Source of the DNA: Erwinia_E haradaeae_E
GTDB lineage: Bacteria > Pseudomonadota > Gammaproteobacteria > Enterobacterales > Enterobacteriaceae
Assembly (NCBI RefSeq): GCF_900699015.1
Contig: NZ_LR217737.1
Coordinates: 992,001 to 1,056,000, forward strand
DNA length: 64,000 bases
Reading direction: 5' to 3'
This document shows, one piece after another, positions 1-12,226 of the stretch. Under the pieces are notes generated by a model that ran no database searches, had not been told where the DNA came from, and saw only the letters and a program-made list of their open reading frames with translations. Position 1 is the stretch's first letter. Each line of letters opens with the position of its first letter. The position numbers and the translations under genes were made by a program.

Positions 1-90
1 CATAATAAAAATATTAAAATAGTTTATGCTATACAAATATAACGCTAGATGAATATCTTGCATAATCACTTACCCTTTAGGAGAACACGT

Positions 91-129
91 ATGCATCTTT
101 CTATCAGACTTAAAAAGTCGATGACCTAA
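91..129 (+). other. Micro-ORF (12 codons) upstream of djlA
   Basis: A 12-codon reading frame (MHLSIRLKKSMT) begins at an ATG preceded by a strong AGGAG ribosome-binding site and stops ten bases before the djlA start. It could be a leader peptide, the truncated 5' end of a lost gene, or chance. Nothing in it is recognisable. The rest of positions 1-90 holds only AT-rich sequence. Confidence 0.25.
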
Positions 130-139
130 TGAGGAGTCT

Positions 140-967
140 ATGTTCTACTGGGGTAAAATATTAGGATTATTTTGGGGATTGCTATCTGGATCAAGCCTCT
201 GGAGTATACTAATTGGTATACTAATAGGACATATATTTGATAAAACTCGCTGTCCTGATAATCAATATACCACTTTTGACCAACAAAAACGGCAATCGTT
301 GTTCTTTCAAACAACCTTTCAAGTTTTGGGGCACCTCACAAAATCTAAAGGACGAGTCACAGACAAAGATATTGAAATTGCCTCCAATCTTATGGATCGA
401 ATGAAGTTACATGGAGATAGCCGACAAGAAGCACAACGAGCTTTCCGCGAAGGAAAAAAAATAGATTACCCTATTCGCGATAAATTACGTGAGCTACGTA
501 TGTCCTCCTCTGGTCGTTTTGATTTACTTAGAATGTTTCTTGAAATCCAGATTCAAGCAGCATTTGCCGATGGATTACTTCATCCAAATGAACGTGAAAT
601 ATTATATGTGATTGCTGAAGAACTGGGTATATCCTATACACAATTTGAACAATTCATACAAATGATGGAAAGTGGGAAGCAGTTTAGTCACACATATTAC
701 AATGACAATAATTCACATTATGAAGAGAAGTGTCATCCAGATAAAAAATCACCAACTCTTAAAGATGCCTGTACTATGCTCGGCGTATCAATTAATGATG
801 ATTTTACTATAATAAAACGAGCATATCGTAAAAGAATGAGCGAACACCATCCAGACAAGTTAGTAGCAAAAGGTCTGCCTCCAGAAATGATGGAAATGGC
901 AAAACAAAAAACACAAGCTATTCAAGAAGCATATGATCTTATCAAACGAGAAAAAGGTTTTAAGTAG
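140..967 (+). CDS. djlA: DjlA, membrane-anchored DnaK co-chaperone (J-domain protein)
   Basis: DjlA is an inner-membrane type III J-protein that stimulates DnaK; in E. coli it is linked to envelope stress signalling. The 275-residue product matches the family length. It has one N-terminal membrane segment (about residues 7-32, glycine-rich), a TerB-like helical domain (about 55-175, containing HLTKSKGRVT and FADGLLHPNE) and a C-terminal J-domain (about 205-275) with the HPD triad at residues 237-239. The linker before the J-domain is shorter and less glycine-rich than in E. coli. GAGGAG lies just upstream of the ATG. In E. coli lptD faces djlA; here the gene stands alone, with nothing recognisable for 1.4 kb downstream. 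Confidence 0.97.
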   Translation: MFYWGKILGLFWGLLSGSSLWSILIGILIGHIFDKTRCPDNQYTTFDQQKRQSLFFQTTFQVLGHLTKSKGRVTDKDIEIASNLMDRMKLHGDSRQEAQRAFREGKKIDYPIRDKLRELRMSSSGRFDLLRMFLEIQIQAAFADGLLHPNEREILYVIAEELGISYTQFEQFIQMMESGKQFSHTYYNDNNSHYEEKCHPDKKSPTLKDACTMLGVSINDDFTIIKRAYRKRMSEHHPDKLVAKGLPPEMMEMAKQKTQAIQEAYDLIKREKGFK

Positions 968-2363
968 CTACCAATTCTACTTCAAAGCTCTATTAAAATT
1001 TAATGCCATAAAACTGAAGAATTATAGTATAGACGATGTACAGCGTTATCTATCTACTGTAAAATAATGGATAAGCTAGTATCCATAGATACTGAAGTCA
1101 TATTTATCATTATAAAGATAAATTATCTTATTTACTTGAACTAAATCAATAATTGATTAATTGCACTAGTTATTACATATTAAATCTATAATTTGATTCA
1201 TCAAAATCTTAAATTAAAATTTTGAATACCACTCTTAAATTCATCTAAATTTTAGAGAGAAACTGATATTGGACCTGTTACCTCAAATAGTTTTTCATAT
1301 TATATAATAGCTAATTTAGCTAAAACGATATCAATCAGCATAAGATATTTGTTTTAAAAAATTAAAATTATATTACAAAATTCAGATATTTGTTATATTG
1401 TTTGGACAGATGCATACAATTAATCTATGATAATAAAATCTACTAAAAGTACTATGAATATTTTCAAAGATTAAATGCTTCAATATAGACAATATATAAA
1501 TTTCACATAGAAGTTCACCTTTGTGAATCTATTATAAATAAATATAACTATTATATTTTTTTAAACTAATACTCTTAATCTATAAGATCTTTTTGTAATA
1601 GAAAATCAAATATAATTGTTAATATAATCATTAGATACTAAGAAATACTCTTCTAATTATCATTTCTCTTAATCTATATCAATCAATTTACCTATCAATC
1701 TATACTAATTCTCTACATAGATCTATACCAAAAATAGCATTTTTTATCAAAAATAAATTACTAACTTTTATCCTCAAAATCTCTACTAATTATTAGTCAT
1801 AATTCTTCTAATATTAGAACTTATATCATACACGATGATATCGATAACAAGTAGAATACCTAAAGACAATATTTTCTGTCAAAAAACAGATACTGAATCA
1901 CAAGTGTACTCATCAATATGTTATAATCATCAGCAATTAATAGGATTATATAACTAATATCATATCAACTCACTACTATGATATTTATCATCACCAAACT
2001 AGTTACCCCAACAATCATAATGATATTGTAGAACAATCAATTCTAATTTTTATTTATATACAATATTGATCAATTACACAGAACATGTTATATCCTGCAT
2101 TTAACATAATATGTCAAAGATAAAAAAATTATTTTTGATCTTAGATGAAACTACCATCCAACTCAATAAATATAAGATATGATCTTTAGGATCATGAGGA
2201 ATCATCTCTGAGTTTAACATGTTATATGAATAGGAGATGCTGGTCTGTTGACCTTATATGAAATAGAGTCCGACCTAATCTCATAAGACTACGCATATAA
2301 TATAACCTGCTCATAGATCTGATCTAATCATCTTAGAGCTAAACATTTTAAAATCAATAGATA
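968..2363. other. Gene-free AT-rich region between djlA and ybgI
   Basis: This 1.4 kb between two convergent genes has no credible reading frame on either strand. Positions about 2130-2340 are somewhat less AT-rich and contain several GATC sites, so they may be the last trace of a decayed gene, but no protein similarity could be read there. Confidence 0.6.
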
Positions 2364-3116
2364 TCAAACTGGATTGCTAATATCAATAAAAGTAACATCA
2401 AGAAAATGCTCTTTAGATAACCATTGACCTAATGCTTTCACCCCCCCACGCTCAGTAGCGTGATGCCCTGCAGCAAAAAAATGTAAACCCTGCTCTCTCG
2501 CGCTATGTGTAGTCTTCTCAGATGCCTCACCAGTAATAAATGCATCAACCCCGAAAGAAGCAGCTACATCAATTAAACCCTGTCCACCTCCACTACATAA
2601 AGCAATAGACCGAATCAGATCAGCTGCATTATCACTAAAACAGTGTAATGGTTCACGCTCAAGTGCAATATGAATACGCCGTTTTAGATGTTCTGGGCTC
2701 AAAGGAGAATCAAGCTCACCCCAAGGTAATAATGATTTGATTTCACCTTTAATTTTAATACCTAGAGAGGTTGCTAACTGTACATTATTACCTAAGTTTG
2801 GGTGAGCATCTAAAGGAAGATGCCATGCAAAAAGATTCAAATCATTTTCCAAAATTATTTTGATTCGATCTCGTTGCATACCATTAATCCCAGGTCTGTC
2901 ATTTTTCCAAAAATAACCATGATGGACTAAAACTGCATCTGCCTTTAAACGCACTGCTTCAGTTAGTAATGCATAACAAGCCGTAACACCAGTAACAACT
3001 TTTTTAATATCACTACGACCTTCAATCTGCAAGCCATTTAATGTATAGTCACTAAAAGATGCACTATGTAATAATTGATTTACAGTCTTTTCCAAATCAG
3101 TGTTACGCACAATCAT
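2364..3116 (-). CDS. ybgI: NIF3/DUF34-family metal-binding protein YbgI
   Basis: This is a member of the NIF3 (DUF34) family, which forms toroidal hexamers with a dinuclear metal site; its biochemical role is not settled. At 250 residues it is close to the E. coli 247. Expected metal ligands are visible: His65-His66 in HHGYFWK, Asp103 in WHLPLDAH, and the C-terminal GHHATERGG (His218, Glu222). The GEGQ-like glycine loop CSGGGQG and the FITGEASE block are also kept. An AGGA ribosome-binding site precedes the ATG. The enteric neighbours pxpBC are absent. It lies 0.3 kb downstream of pykF on the same strand. Confidence 0.93.
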   Translation of the reverse strand: MIVRNTDLEKTVNQLLHSASFSDYTLNGLQIEGRSDIKKVVTGVTACYALLTEAVRLKADAVLVHHGYFWKNDRPGINGMQRDRIKIILENDLNLFAWHLPLDAHPNLGNNVQLATSLGIKIKGEIKSLLPWGELDSPLSPEHLKRRIHIALEREPLHCFSDNAADLIRSIALCSGGGQGLIDVAASFGVDAFITGEASEKTTHSAREQGLHFFAAGHHATERGGVKALGQWLSKEHFLDVTFIDISNPV

Positions 3117-3448
3117 GAATCCTATTAGTGAAAGTTATCAAGCATTTAATTGTCTTATAGATATTTTAAATAATCTGTGATTATAGAATGAAAACTAGAT
3201 AAAAAGATGATACTTTGAATTAAACACTGATCTTCAGTTTCTTTTTATAATATAAAATTATTCTTAATTTTATTACATAAACGTAGAAAATAATCAATTT
3301 TGTACTAATGATTACTAACATCATCTTATATAGTTTTATTAAAATTTTTGATAAAATAATATGAAAAGTATAGAATAAAGTCATATGTTATATCTAAAAT
3401 ATATCTATCATATTTAATTTATGCAATAACTCATAATATATAAAAATC
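3117..3448. other. Short AT-rich spacer between ybgI and pykF
   Basis: The 332 bases between the two co-directional minus-strand genes hold no reading frame, RNA or clear hairpin terminator that I can support. Confidence 0.5.
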
Positions 3449-4864
3449 TTATGATAAAATATGAACTGATGAAGTATTGGTGGTTCCACTTTCTACTAGT
3501 GCACCAGATACCATGACTAAAGCGTCTCCTTTATGAGCATATCCACTTCCTGCTGCAGCTTCTTTACCAAGACGATAAAAATCATCTGTGGAAGCAATTT
3601 CTTCCACTAATAACGTAATAATCCCTTTACTTAATAAAAGCTGTCTTGCTGTTTGTTTGTTAGTTGTTAAAGCTAATATCGTGGCACTGGGAAAATATTT
3701 GCGTATAGCTTTAGCAGATTTACCACCTTTAGTTGCCACTACAATTAACGGAGATGTAAGCTTCTCAGCCATTTCAACAGCACTACGACACACTGCTTCT
3801 GTGATACGTAATTTTTTCTGATCACTGTTCGAATCAATACGACTCTGCATCACACGATCGGTTCGCTCACAAATTGTCGACATAATCTTAACAGATTCTA
3901 ATGGGTATTGACCTTTAGCACTCTCACCCGACAACATTACTGCATCCGTACCATCCAAAATAGCGTTAGCCACATCACCTGCTTCCGCACGAGTTGGACG
4001 AGGATTTTTAGTCATTGAATCCAACATTTGAGTTGCAGTAATAATAACTTTTTGTGATTCATTGCACTTTTTAATCATCATTTTCTGAGCAAATATCACC
4101 TCTTCTACTGGAATTTCAACTCCTAAATCACCTCTTGCAACCATAATACCATCTGACTCATGAAGAATTTTGTTAAAATTATACAAACCTTCCTGATTTT
4201 CAATTTTAGAAATAATCTGAATATTTTCACCACCATTTTCTTTAAGATATTCACGAATTTCTATCACATCCGTAGATCTACGAATAAAAGAAGCAGCAAT
4301 AAAATCTACACCTTGCTCGCATCCAAAAAGTAGATCATGTTTATCTTTCTCTGCAAGAACAGGTAATTTTACTGAAATACCAGGTAAATTAATACCTTTA
4401 TTCTCACCTAAAATACCGCTATTCAATACCCTACAAACGACAGCCTCACTCGTTATTTCTATAACTTTCATACCAATCAATCCATCATCGACTAAAACAG
4501 TATTCCCAATATGTAAATCCGTGGTAAAACCTGAATAAGTAACCGCAACAACCTCATTATTACCACTAATCCTCTGATTAGTAGTAAAAGTAAAGATCTG
4601 ACCTGATTTTAGAAAAACACCCTGATGGTTTTCTAATTTCATAGTACGAATCTCAGGTCCTTTAGTATCAAGAAGAATAGCTGCCCGATAATTAGTGTCT
4701 CTAATGACATTACGTAAATTAGTAATACGTTGTGCATGCTCCTGATAACTTCCATGAGAAAAGTTTAGACGCATAACATTCATGCCTGCATCTAGAAGTT
4801 TGGCGAGCATCTCCTGAGATTCAGTTGCAGGTCCAATAGTGCAAACAATCTTAGTTTTTTTCAT
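3449..4864 (-). CDS. pykF: Pyruvate kinase I (fructose-1,6-bisphosphate activated type)
   Basis: This enzyme converts phosphoenolpyruvate and ADP to pyruvate and ATP, the last step of glycolysis. The 471-residue protein is full length and aligns throughout with E. coli PykF rather than PykA. Visible active-site residues include Arg32, Asn34, Ser36, His37 in MRLNFSHG, Lys220 and Glu222 in ISKIENQEG, Asp246 in MVARGDLGVEIP, and Thr278 in TATQMLDSM. The C-terminal effector domain keeps the TKGGKSAKAIRKYFP region that forms the sugar-phosphate loop. No strong ribosome-binding site is seen, but the start MKKTKIVCTIGP matches the family exactly. The gene is flanked by long non-coding DNA upstream. 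Confidence 0.98.
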   Translation of the reverse strand: MKKTKIVCTIGPATESQEMLAKLLDAGMNVMRLNFSHGSYQEHAQRITNLRNVIRDTNYRAAILLDTKGPEIRTMKLENHQGVFLKSGQIFTFTTNQRISGNNEVVAVTYSGFTTDLHIGNTVLVDDGLIGMKVIEITSEAVVCRVLNSGILGENKGINLPGISVKLPVLAEKDKHDLLFGCEQGVDFIAASFIRRSTDVIEIREYLKENGGENIQIISKIENQEGLYNFNKILHESDGIMVARGDLGVEIPVEEVIFAQKMMIKKCNESQKVIITATQMLDSMTKNPRPTRAEAGDVANAILDGTDAVMLSGESAKGQYPLESVKIMSTICERTDRVMQSRIDSNSDQKKLRITEAVCRSAVEMAEKLTSPLIVVATKGGKSAKAIRKYFPSATILALTTNKQTARQLLLSKGIITLLVEEIASTDDFYRLGKEAAAGSGYAHKGDALVMVSGALVESGTTNTSSVHILS

Positions 4865-7800
4865 AACAATTCATCTGAATGTAATAAGTAAAAAATATGT
4901 AATAACAATCAATCGATCTTAAATCAATTTTTATAAATATTAATAATATAGAATATTACATATAGATTCTACTTTTATTAATGATGTGTAATTAAAAAAA
5001 ATGATCATCACCTTTAAATTATGATATGATACTACTAAAATAAAAATACTACGCACTAACGGTATTATCTAATGGGCGAATGCTAATCTTTTCCACAAAA
5101 AAATCTTTAAGATTGTTAAATATAAAATATAAACACTAACAAATAAATTAAGAAAAATATAGATATTGTACTGAAGAATAATAGCATAGATAGTTTCATA
5201 TCTAGATATCTAACAATTATCCATATTAAGCAAGATATCTATTAAATACAAAAAATTAAGCAATATATTAGATGAGTTGTATCTTCTATAGAAATAACCT
5301 TTTAGATTTTAAAATCTATTTATATGATATAAAGAAGTTATGATTTAATAATCATATATTAAAGTGATTTTATCATATCATCTTTTACTTAAGATTCCTC
5401 CAAATACCGTCTCATCCTCTCAACTTCTATAAATAATCTCTTTCTAAAATAGAAATTCTCAACATACTAAAAACTCATACATTAAAAAATCAATTAAAAA
5501 TTTTTAAAACACAATAGATAATGATTAATCATAAACCGCTAAACCTTCAAGCAATAATAAAAGTTAATATAAACAATTATTAGTATAGATAAGATATTAA
5601 TCTAATTTAAAGACAATATCCCTTACACTCTATCAATATGCATCTTATCTAAAATAATAAGAACTATTTATTCTATATTTTAGATAATGCTAGAATAATA
5701 AAAACGTAATCTCTTTCCATCAAATTCTATTTGTCCTATAAAGCGCTATGAATTATTGATTAACAAAATCTTATAATAAAGAAGAGTTTTGATTTAAATT
5801 AAAAAATTAAGAACGATATTATTGTAAATACAAGCGAAATCTTTTGATCTTCAAAGAAGAAGAATTAGGATGACAAAATAAAAATATCAATCAGATTATA
5901 ACAAAAAATATAATTTTCACTAGAAGAGGTGATCCTGTTAAAACTCCGACAATACAGAAGAACCTATACCCCACTATATTACTGCCTATCTGAAAATGAA
6001 CCTAAAAGAAGAAATATAATTTTATCGTTAACAATAAAAACCGTGTTTCACACACAATAAGGTCAAATCATCTACAAATAAATAATTTATCATTATAAAA
6101 CATACTATAATAAATAGATAAAGACTAATATCTATGTTGACAATTAGAACTAAAAAGAAAATAGCTCACAAAATAATTAACATTTTAGAAAAGAAGTAAA
6201 CATAAACCACTGTATAGGAATTAATGCAAAAAACTTAAAGTCAATTAATTGTATGCACCATAAGAACTATTACTAACATTTCCATTCAAAATTTACTCTT
6301 TGTTTTAAATGCAATTAAAAATATTCTTCTAATAATTCTAATCAGAAAACCAAGATAGTCTTCATACATATTAAATATATAGCTATAAATAACTAACATA
6401 TGTTAATTATTAGATTGTTACTATTATTAATTTAAAGAGAAAATACTCTATTCATTTGATCACAGTGCTACATTATATCTTAACAAATAAACCACCGAAG
6501 TGAATAAAAATATCTATAATGGTCAATAAAAAGAAGCTGATATAAAACATAAAATCCATTCACAAACATTACATATATTATTGTATAACCATTCCAAACT
6601 ATAATCTACAAATATCAGAAATGTTCTATCTATCTATAATAATAGTCATTCAAAAAACACTAAAATATTAATAATCTTCAAATGTAAAGAAAACTTATGA
6701 ACTAAATTAAATTACTTAATTCAACCATACTTAACAATTGATTCAAATTCAAAAGTAAAGAACTTCGTAGAAGTAGAAATGTTATTCACTGTTAGCTCAA
6801 TTATTGATTTATAGAAATTAAAAATATAAAAAGCCATAGATACAATCTACATAAAAAAATATTACCTCTTCAATATTGAATATTTAATTCAAATAAACTT
6901 AATAATCAAATTAAAGCTTCAATTAATAAGAATCTTTCATAAAAACATGAAACCTTTTAATATTAAATTACTATAACGATTAATAATATTAAATCTCTAT
7001 ATTAATATACTAACATTGTAACATATTAATTTTTACAAAATCATAGACAACATATCTACTACTAGATTTACATACAAATCTAGTATGCAAAAATATACAT
7101 CACCAATAATCTACAATCATGTAAATAAAGATTAAGATTGTATGCTTGATTATAGAACCAAAAACATACAAATAATCATCTATCTCAACATTAATAAAAA
7201 TATTACTCATTTCTATTCTATAAGGGATATACATACGATATTATATATAATAATATATATATACTTATGAACATTAATTAATAAATTAAATTTTTCTATT
7301 GAAAATAGAAAAATTAATATTTAGAATTAGATTATGCATCCATACAAATCTACAGATCGTACCTCGTTATTTTTTAATTCTTATTTTTATCATTTTAACA
7401 ATCTGACTATTGAATGCATGAATAACTCTAATTAACGATGGAATACAAATAAAACTATCAATGTAAATACTGTCTAAAAAAAGCAAGATCTAGTTTTAGA
7501 AATAAAAACTACTGCATCGTTATAGTTTTACCTAAAACAAGACGCATAAAAAAAGAACCATCATATCATCCATGTAATTTGAATAATCAAATCTGACAGT
7601 TAGCTCTAAATATTGAACTGTTAATTCAACTTATTCTATAAATTTCAATATCTTAAAGATATAAAGATTGTTATTTATATCAAAACTAATTTTACACATT
7701 TCTCATCCATATCCAATCACAGTAATAAAACATATAAAAACTATATTAAATAGAAAAATAATTATATAAATTAATAAAAAATTTTATAATCAATCAAATA

Positions 7801-7867
7801 AAAAATAAATTGTAAATTATATAAAAAACTCAATAATACATCATGCATTCCTATAAGAGGAATAAGA
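4865..7867. other. 3 kb gene-free AT-rich region between pykF and rpe
   Basis: This is the longest empty block in the window. Both strands are saturated with stop codons. The only structure I can point to is a 12-bp AT-rich inverted repeat at 7289-7315 with a three-base loop. It separates two divergent genes and so contains their promoters, but none could be assigned with confidence. Confidence 0.6.
7289..7315. repeat. 12-bp inverted repeat, 3-base loop
   Basis: The arms are AATTTTTCTATT (7289-7300) and its reverse complement (7304-7315) around the loop GAA. A similar TTCTATTTTTT-type hairpin lies upstream of gmk at 26174-26200. In DNA this AT-rich such hairpins can arise by chance. Confidence 0.35.
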
Positions 7868-8554
7868 ATGAAAAAATGTTTAATTGCCCCATCTATTCTT
7901 TCCGCAGATCACGCTCGACTTGGTGAAGATACGACTAAAGCCCTAGATGCAGGTGGTGATTTGATACATGTTGATGTAATGGATAACCATTATGTCCCTA
8001 ATCTTACAATGGGCCCTCTAACCGTAAGAGATCTACGTAATTATGGAATAACAGCGCCTATTGATGTACATCTAATGGCTCAACCAGTAGATCGCCTAAT
8101 ACCTGATTTCGCAATAGCGGGTGCTAGCTATATTACATTTCACCCAGAAGCATCAAAACATATTGATAGAACACTGCAATTAATTCAAGAATCTGACTGT
8201 AAGTCTGGGTTAGCATTAAACCCCTCTACACCTATTGAAATCCTTCATTATGTTATGGATAAACTCGATCTCATTTTACTTATGTCTGTTAATCCAGGAT
8301 TTAGTGGACAATCATTTATTCCTGGAACTCTCAAAAAACTCGACCAAGTACGTAATCTCATTGATCGAAGTGGCTATAACATTTGCCTAGCGGTTGATGG
8401 AGGTATCCAAATCGATAATGTATGCGAGATTGCTAGTACAGGAACAGATATGCTAGTCGTAGGATCTACAATATTTAATCAATTGGATTATAAAAAAGTA
8501 ATTTCATCTATTCGCATGGAAATAGAAAAATCTCATAAAAAACCATTACACTAA
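7868..8554 (+). CDS. rpe: Ribulose-phosphate 3-epimerase
   Basis: Rpe interconverts ribulose-5-phosphate and xylulose-5-phosphate in the non-oxidative pentose phosphate pathway. The 228-residue TIM-barrel protein has the usual length. The metal and catalytic residues are present: His34 and Asp36 in DLIHVDVMDNHYVPN, His68 in DVHLM, and Asp177 in AVDGGI; the flexible loop MSVNPGFSGQ is intact. An AGAGGAA ribosome-binding site supports the ATG. In E. coli the gene sits in the dam-rpe-gph-trpS operon. Here gph and trpS are absent, leaving rpe isolated between 3.0 and 2.2 kb of non-coding DNA. Confidence 0.98.
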   Translation: MKKCLIAPSILSADHARLGEDTTKALDAGGDLIHVDVMDNHYVPNLTMGPLTVRDLRNYGITAPIDVHLMAQPVDRLIPDFAIAGASYITFHPEASKHIDRTLQLIQESDCKSGLALNPSTPIEILHYVMDKLDLILLMSVNPGFSGQSFIPGTLKKLDQVRNLIDRSGYNICLAVDGGIQIDNVCEIASTGTDMLVVGSTIFNQLDYKKVISSIRMEIEKSHKKPLH

Positions 8555-10726
8555 TAATTATATTATTAGATACCTACTCTGCATGATGAAAGAGTAATAT
8601 AATCTTTTAATAATTCACTATAATATTGACTCTTCAATTAAAGAAAAATTCCAATTTATTATAATAAATAACATCTAAATTTTATCGATCTCAGAAACGA
8701 CTATGAATACCTAATATTATTATTAATGAATCTATCCAAAAGATAAACACACATAATCATATTATGTAATATATTTTATATTCTTTTTATATTACTTCTT
8801 AAGCACTAATAAAACATAAATAGTTAATAACGTTAAACAATTTTATGATCTTATCTTCTAATCTAAAAACATACTCCACTTTAATGTTTTCTTTAAATCA
8901 ATAAAGACAATCCTCTTCTCACAAACTACCACCTATCAATACTTACGAACTATTTAATACTAATATTTCAAACCAATCTTACAGAAGATGTATTCCATCC
9001 TAACTTAAAATAAAGATAACTATTATTACTATAATAATTCTTCTTCCCTATGCAATAAAACAAAGCATAATTCTAACTAGAAGTGATCATTATATCAGAT
9101 AAAACTTTGAGTGATTATTAAAGTAAATAATGAAAAAATTAATATTATCATTCCTACTTTCTATACAGGTTATTAATAATAATCAGTAACTCTAATATGC
9201 TATAATATATATTATATAGAGGATATATAATCAAATTCAATCCAATCAACTAGTAAACAACCTTAATAAATAATATCTAATTCTACCAAATCAAATTTCT
9301 CTTATCTATTCTATTAACAGATAATTCCAATAATAAAATATAAATTATTAAAAAAAATTATGATGAAATATATCAAATCATTACAACATAAAAATTTATT
9401 AATAACTGTTTTATGACCATAAGCTATCAATCAATAATAAAATTACCCTTAATAAATTCAATGATGTAACATTATTTATCGCTATCTGCATATAACATTT
9501 AATACATTTTATTAAGTTTCTTGGCTCAATTAAGCAAAAATTTAATATAAAATATTTAAATATAAATAAAGATTGGAATGATTTCCATAAAAATAGAAAA
9601 TTAACATAATCTTTTAGTATAGTTGTAGATCTCCGGATTTTCTAGAAACTCTATGTCTTATTAAGATTCCCATATATCCAAAATAAATCCAGAAAATATT
9701 ATTAATCCATAACAACATCAATAGCTTCCTATCCAACCAATGCAACAAATATACACAACTAAAATTTTTCTACTCTTTTGAGATTAACAATAAGTCTGTT
9801 ACCAACAATTCTAGATTAAGAAAAAATAATTTATTAATTAAAATTGTTAATCAAACTAAATAGCTTATTCAATTAGATGCTTTCAATTTTGAGTGATATG
9901 ACTATGTTATCTTCATTTCTTTAGAAAAGAAACTAATCAAACACAAATTAGAGACATCAACTCCTTCTCTAAAGAGAAGCTATATAAAAACATTCAAGAT
10001 TATATCTTTTCATGTCTTATATAATAAAATTATTATGAATTCTAAAATAAAATAAAAAAGTTAAATTACCTCCTAACATTAATTAAACTATAACCATATA
10101 TAATCTATAATAGACCAGTAAAAAATTATTTTTATTACAAATATTGTAAATTAAATAAAAATAACTAAATATCACTAATAATCAATAAAAATATCAAATA
10201 TACACAATATAACATCGCTATATATGAGACAATATACATTGTAGATGTATGAAATTAAAATTTCAAAAGATTAAAATATGAATTGGTTTATACTCTATAA
10301 TACAAATTCGATTTTTCATCAACATCACTTACTATAATTTACCATATTAATTTACTATTATTTAAGTTACACTACTGTAATAATATAGACCATAAACAAA
10401 AAATCCCATGTCATCAAAATTAGACATATGGATAGACTGTAACTTGCATATGTATGGATCCATATAATAATAAAGAATAAATTCTGGATAAACTTGAAAT
10501 AATACATAATATATTAAAAAATATAAACTTATATGCTCCTTTAAAGTTAACACTTATCTTAAAAAGAATAATGATACCAACTTTATTTATTATATAAACA
10601 ATATAAATATTATTTATATACTATTATTATTCGATTTTCTTATAATTATAAATATTTTTAATTTTAAAAAACACTGATCTCTGATAACATAATATGTTTA
10701 TTTTTCCATAATATGGCGTACCCCTT
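8555..10726. other. 2.2 kb gene-free AT-rich region between rpe and pitA
   Basis: No credible gene on either strand. A short open frame on the minus strand near 10362-10553 has AT-driven composition and no recognisable similarity, so it was not called. A small AT-only hairpin overlaps the rpe stop codon. Confidence 0.6.
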
Positions 10727-12226
10727 ATGCTAGATCTATTTTCAAATCTTGATATTCATAGCGAACTATTATTGCTAGCTCTTCTATTCGTGTTATTTTA
10801 TGAGGCCATAAATGGTTTTCATGACACAGCTAATGCTGTCGCAACAGTTATCTATACGCGTGCAATGAGCTCTCAATTTGCAGTTATCATGGCAGGAATA
10901 TTTAATTTTTTTGGTGTCCTATTAGGAGGATTAAGTGTCGCTTATGCTATCATACATCTTCTTCCTACTGATCTTCTCCTAAACGTTGGGTCATTCCATG
11001 GGTTAATTATGCTTTGCTCCATGCTATTATCTTCTATTATCTGGAATCTTGGGACATGGTATTTTGGTTTACCAGCTTCTAGCTCGCACACTTTAATTGG
11101 AGGTATTATTGGTATTAGTCTAACTAATGCATGGCTAACTGGAAAATCAATTCTGAATGCACTTAATATTCCACAAGTAATAAATATTTTAATGTCATTG
11201 ATTATCTCGCCTCTTTTAGGATTAATGATTGCCGGAAGCCTAATGTATATTTTACAAAAATTTTGGAGCACAAGTCCAAGACAAAAACAGATTCACATGA
11301 CTCCAATAGAACTAGCTAGATTAGATGGAAAACAAAAACCGCCATTTTGGATTCGAATAGCCCTAATCCTATCAGCGATAGGAGTTAGTTATTCACATGG
11401 ATCTAATGACGGACAAAAAGGTATTGGTCTCATAATGCTAGTCCTTATTGGGGTCGCCCCTGCTGGTTTTGTCGTCAATATGCATGCAAGTGATTATGAA
11501 ATTATTCGTACCCGAGATGCGGTTAACCATCTCGAACAATATTATTATCAACACACCCCATCCCTAAAAGAAATTACACGAATACCCAGTCCCACTCTAC
11601 CATTAGGACCACAAGAAAATTCTACTTATCTATCTAATACTGATACTAATATATCAGATACTTTATTCTCAATAAAACAGACACAAAAAATCCTCAATAA
11701 CCTTACAAGCTACCAAATGCTTAACCTTGAACAACGAAGAACATTACGACATCTATTAATGCACATCTCAGATAATATAAAAATAGTATCCACCTTAGAC
11801 ACCACCACGTATGAGGATAAAATCTTCCTTAAAAAACTTAAAGATGACCTCCTTAATACCGTCGAGTACGCTCCTGTTTGGATTATACTATTAGTAGCAT
11901 TAGCCCTATCATTAGGTACTATGGCAGGCTGGCAACGTATTGCAATTACAATTGGTGAAAAAGTAGGGAAAAAGGGTATGACATATGCTCAAGGCGTTAC
12001 TGCGCAAGTAACTGCAGCTATGTCTATTGGTGTAGCTAGTTATACAGGGATGCCTGTATCAACTACCCATATTCTCTCTTCATCCGTAGCTGGAACCATG
12101 CTTGTAAATGGAGGAGGAGTACAAGGACCTACTATTAGGAATATTGTAATTGTATGGATATTAACCCTACCTATTTCAATTATTCTTTCAGGAGCATTAT
12201 ACTGGATAACACTAACCATATTCTAA
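10727..12226 (+). CDS. pitA: Low-affinity inorganic phosphate transporter PitA
   Basis: PitA is a proton-coupled inner-membrane carrier of metal-phosphate. The 499-residue product matches E. coli PitA in length and layout. The two inverted PHO4 repeats are intact, the first with NGFHDTANAVATVIYTRAM (about residues 30-48) and SSSHTLIG, the second with SHGSNDGQKGIG and MPVSTTHILSSSVAGT. Roughly ten hydrophobic segments flank a hydrophilic central loop (about residues 265-385), which is the least conserved part, as in other Pit proteins. There is no clear Shine-Dalgarno, but MLDLF aligns with the E. coli start. It stands alone; the E. coli neighbour uspB is missing. Confidence 0.97.
   Translation: MLDLFSNLDIHSELLLLALLFVLFYEAINGFHDTANAVATVIYTRAMSSQFAVIMAGIFNFFGVLLGGLSVAYAIIHLLPTDLLLNVGSFHGLIMLCSMLLSSIIWNLGTWYFGLPASSSHTLIGGIIGISLTNAWLTGKSILNALNIPQVINILMSLIISPLLGLMIAGSLMYILQKFWSTSPRQKQIHMTPIELARLDGKQKPPFWIRIALILSAIGVSYSHGSNDGQKGIGLIMLVLIGVAPAGFVVNMHASDYEIIRTRDAVNHLEQYYYQHTPSLKEITRIPSPTLPLGPQENSTYLSNTDTNISDTLFSIKQTQKILNNLTSYQMLNLEQRRTLRHLLMHISDNIKIVSTLDTTTYEDKIFLKKLKDDLLNTVEYAPVWIILLVALALSLGTMAGWQRIAITIGEKVGKKGMTYAQGVTAQVTAAMSIGVASYTGMPVSTTHILSSSVAGTMLVNGGGVQGPTIRNIVIVWILTLPISIILSGALYWITLTIF

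Noticed and set aside
2130..2340. Cluster of GATC sites, considered as a replication origin
   Set aside because: No DnaA boxes (TTATCCACA-like), no AT-rich 13-mer array with them, and no origin-linked genes nearby.
10362..10553. 63-codon open frame on the minus strand upstream of pitA
   Set aside because: Tyr/Leu/Phe-rich AT-driven frame without ribosome-binding site or similarity.
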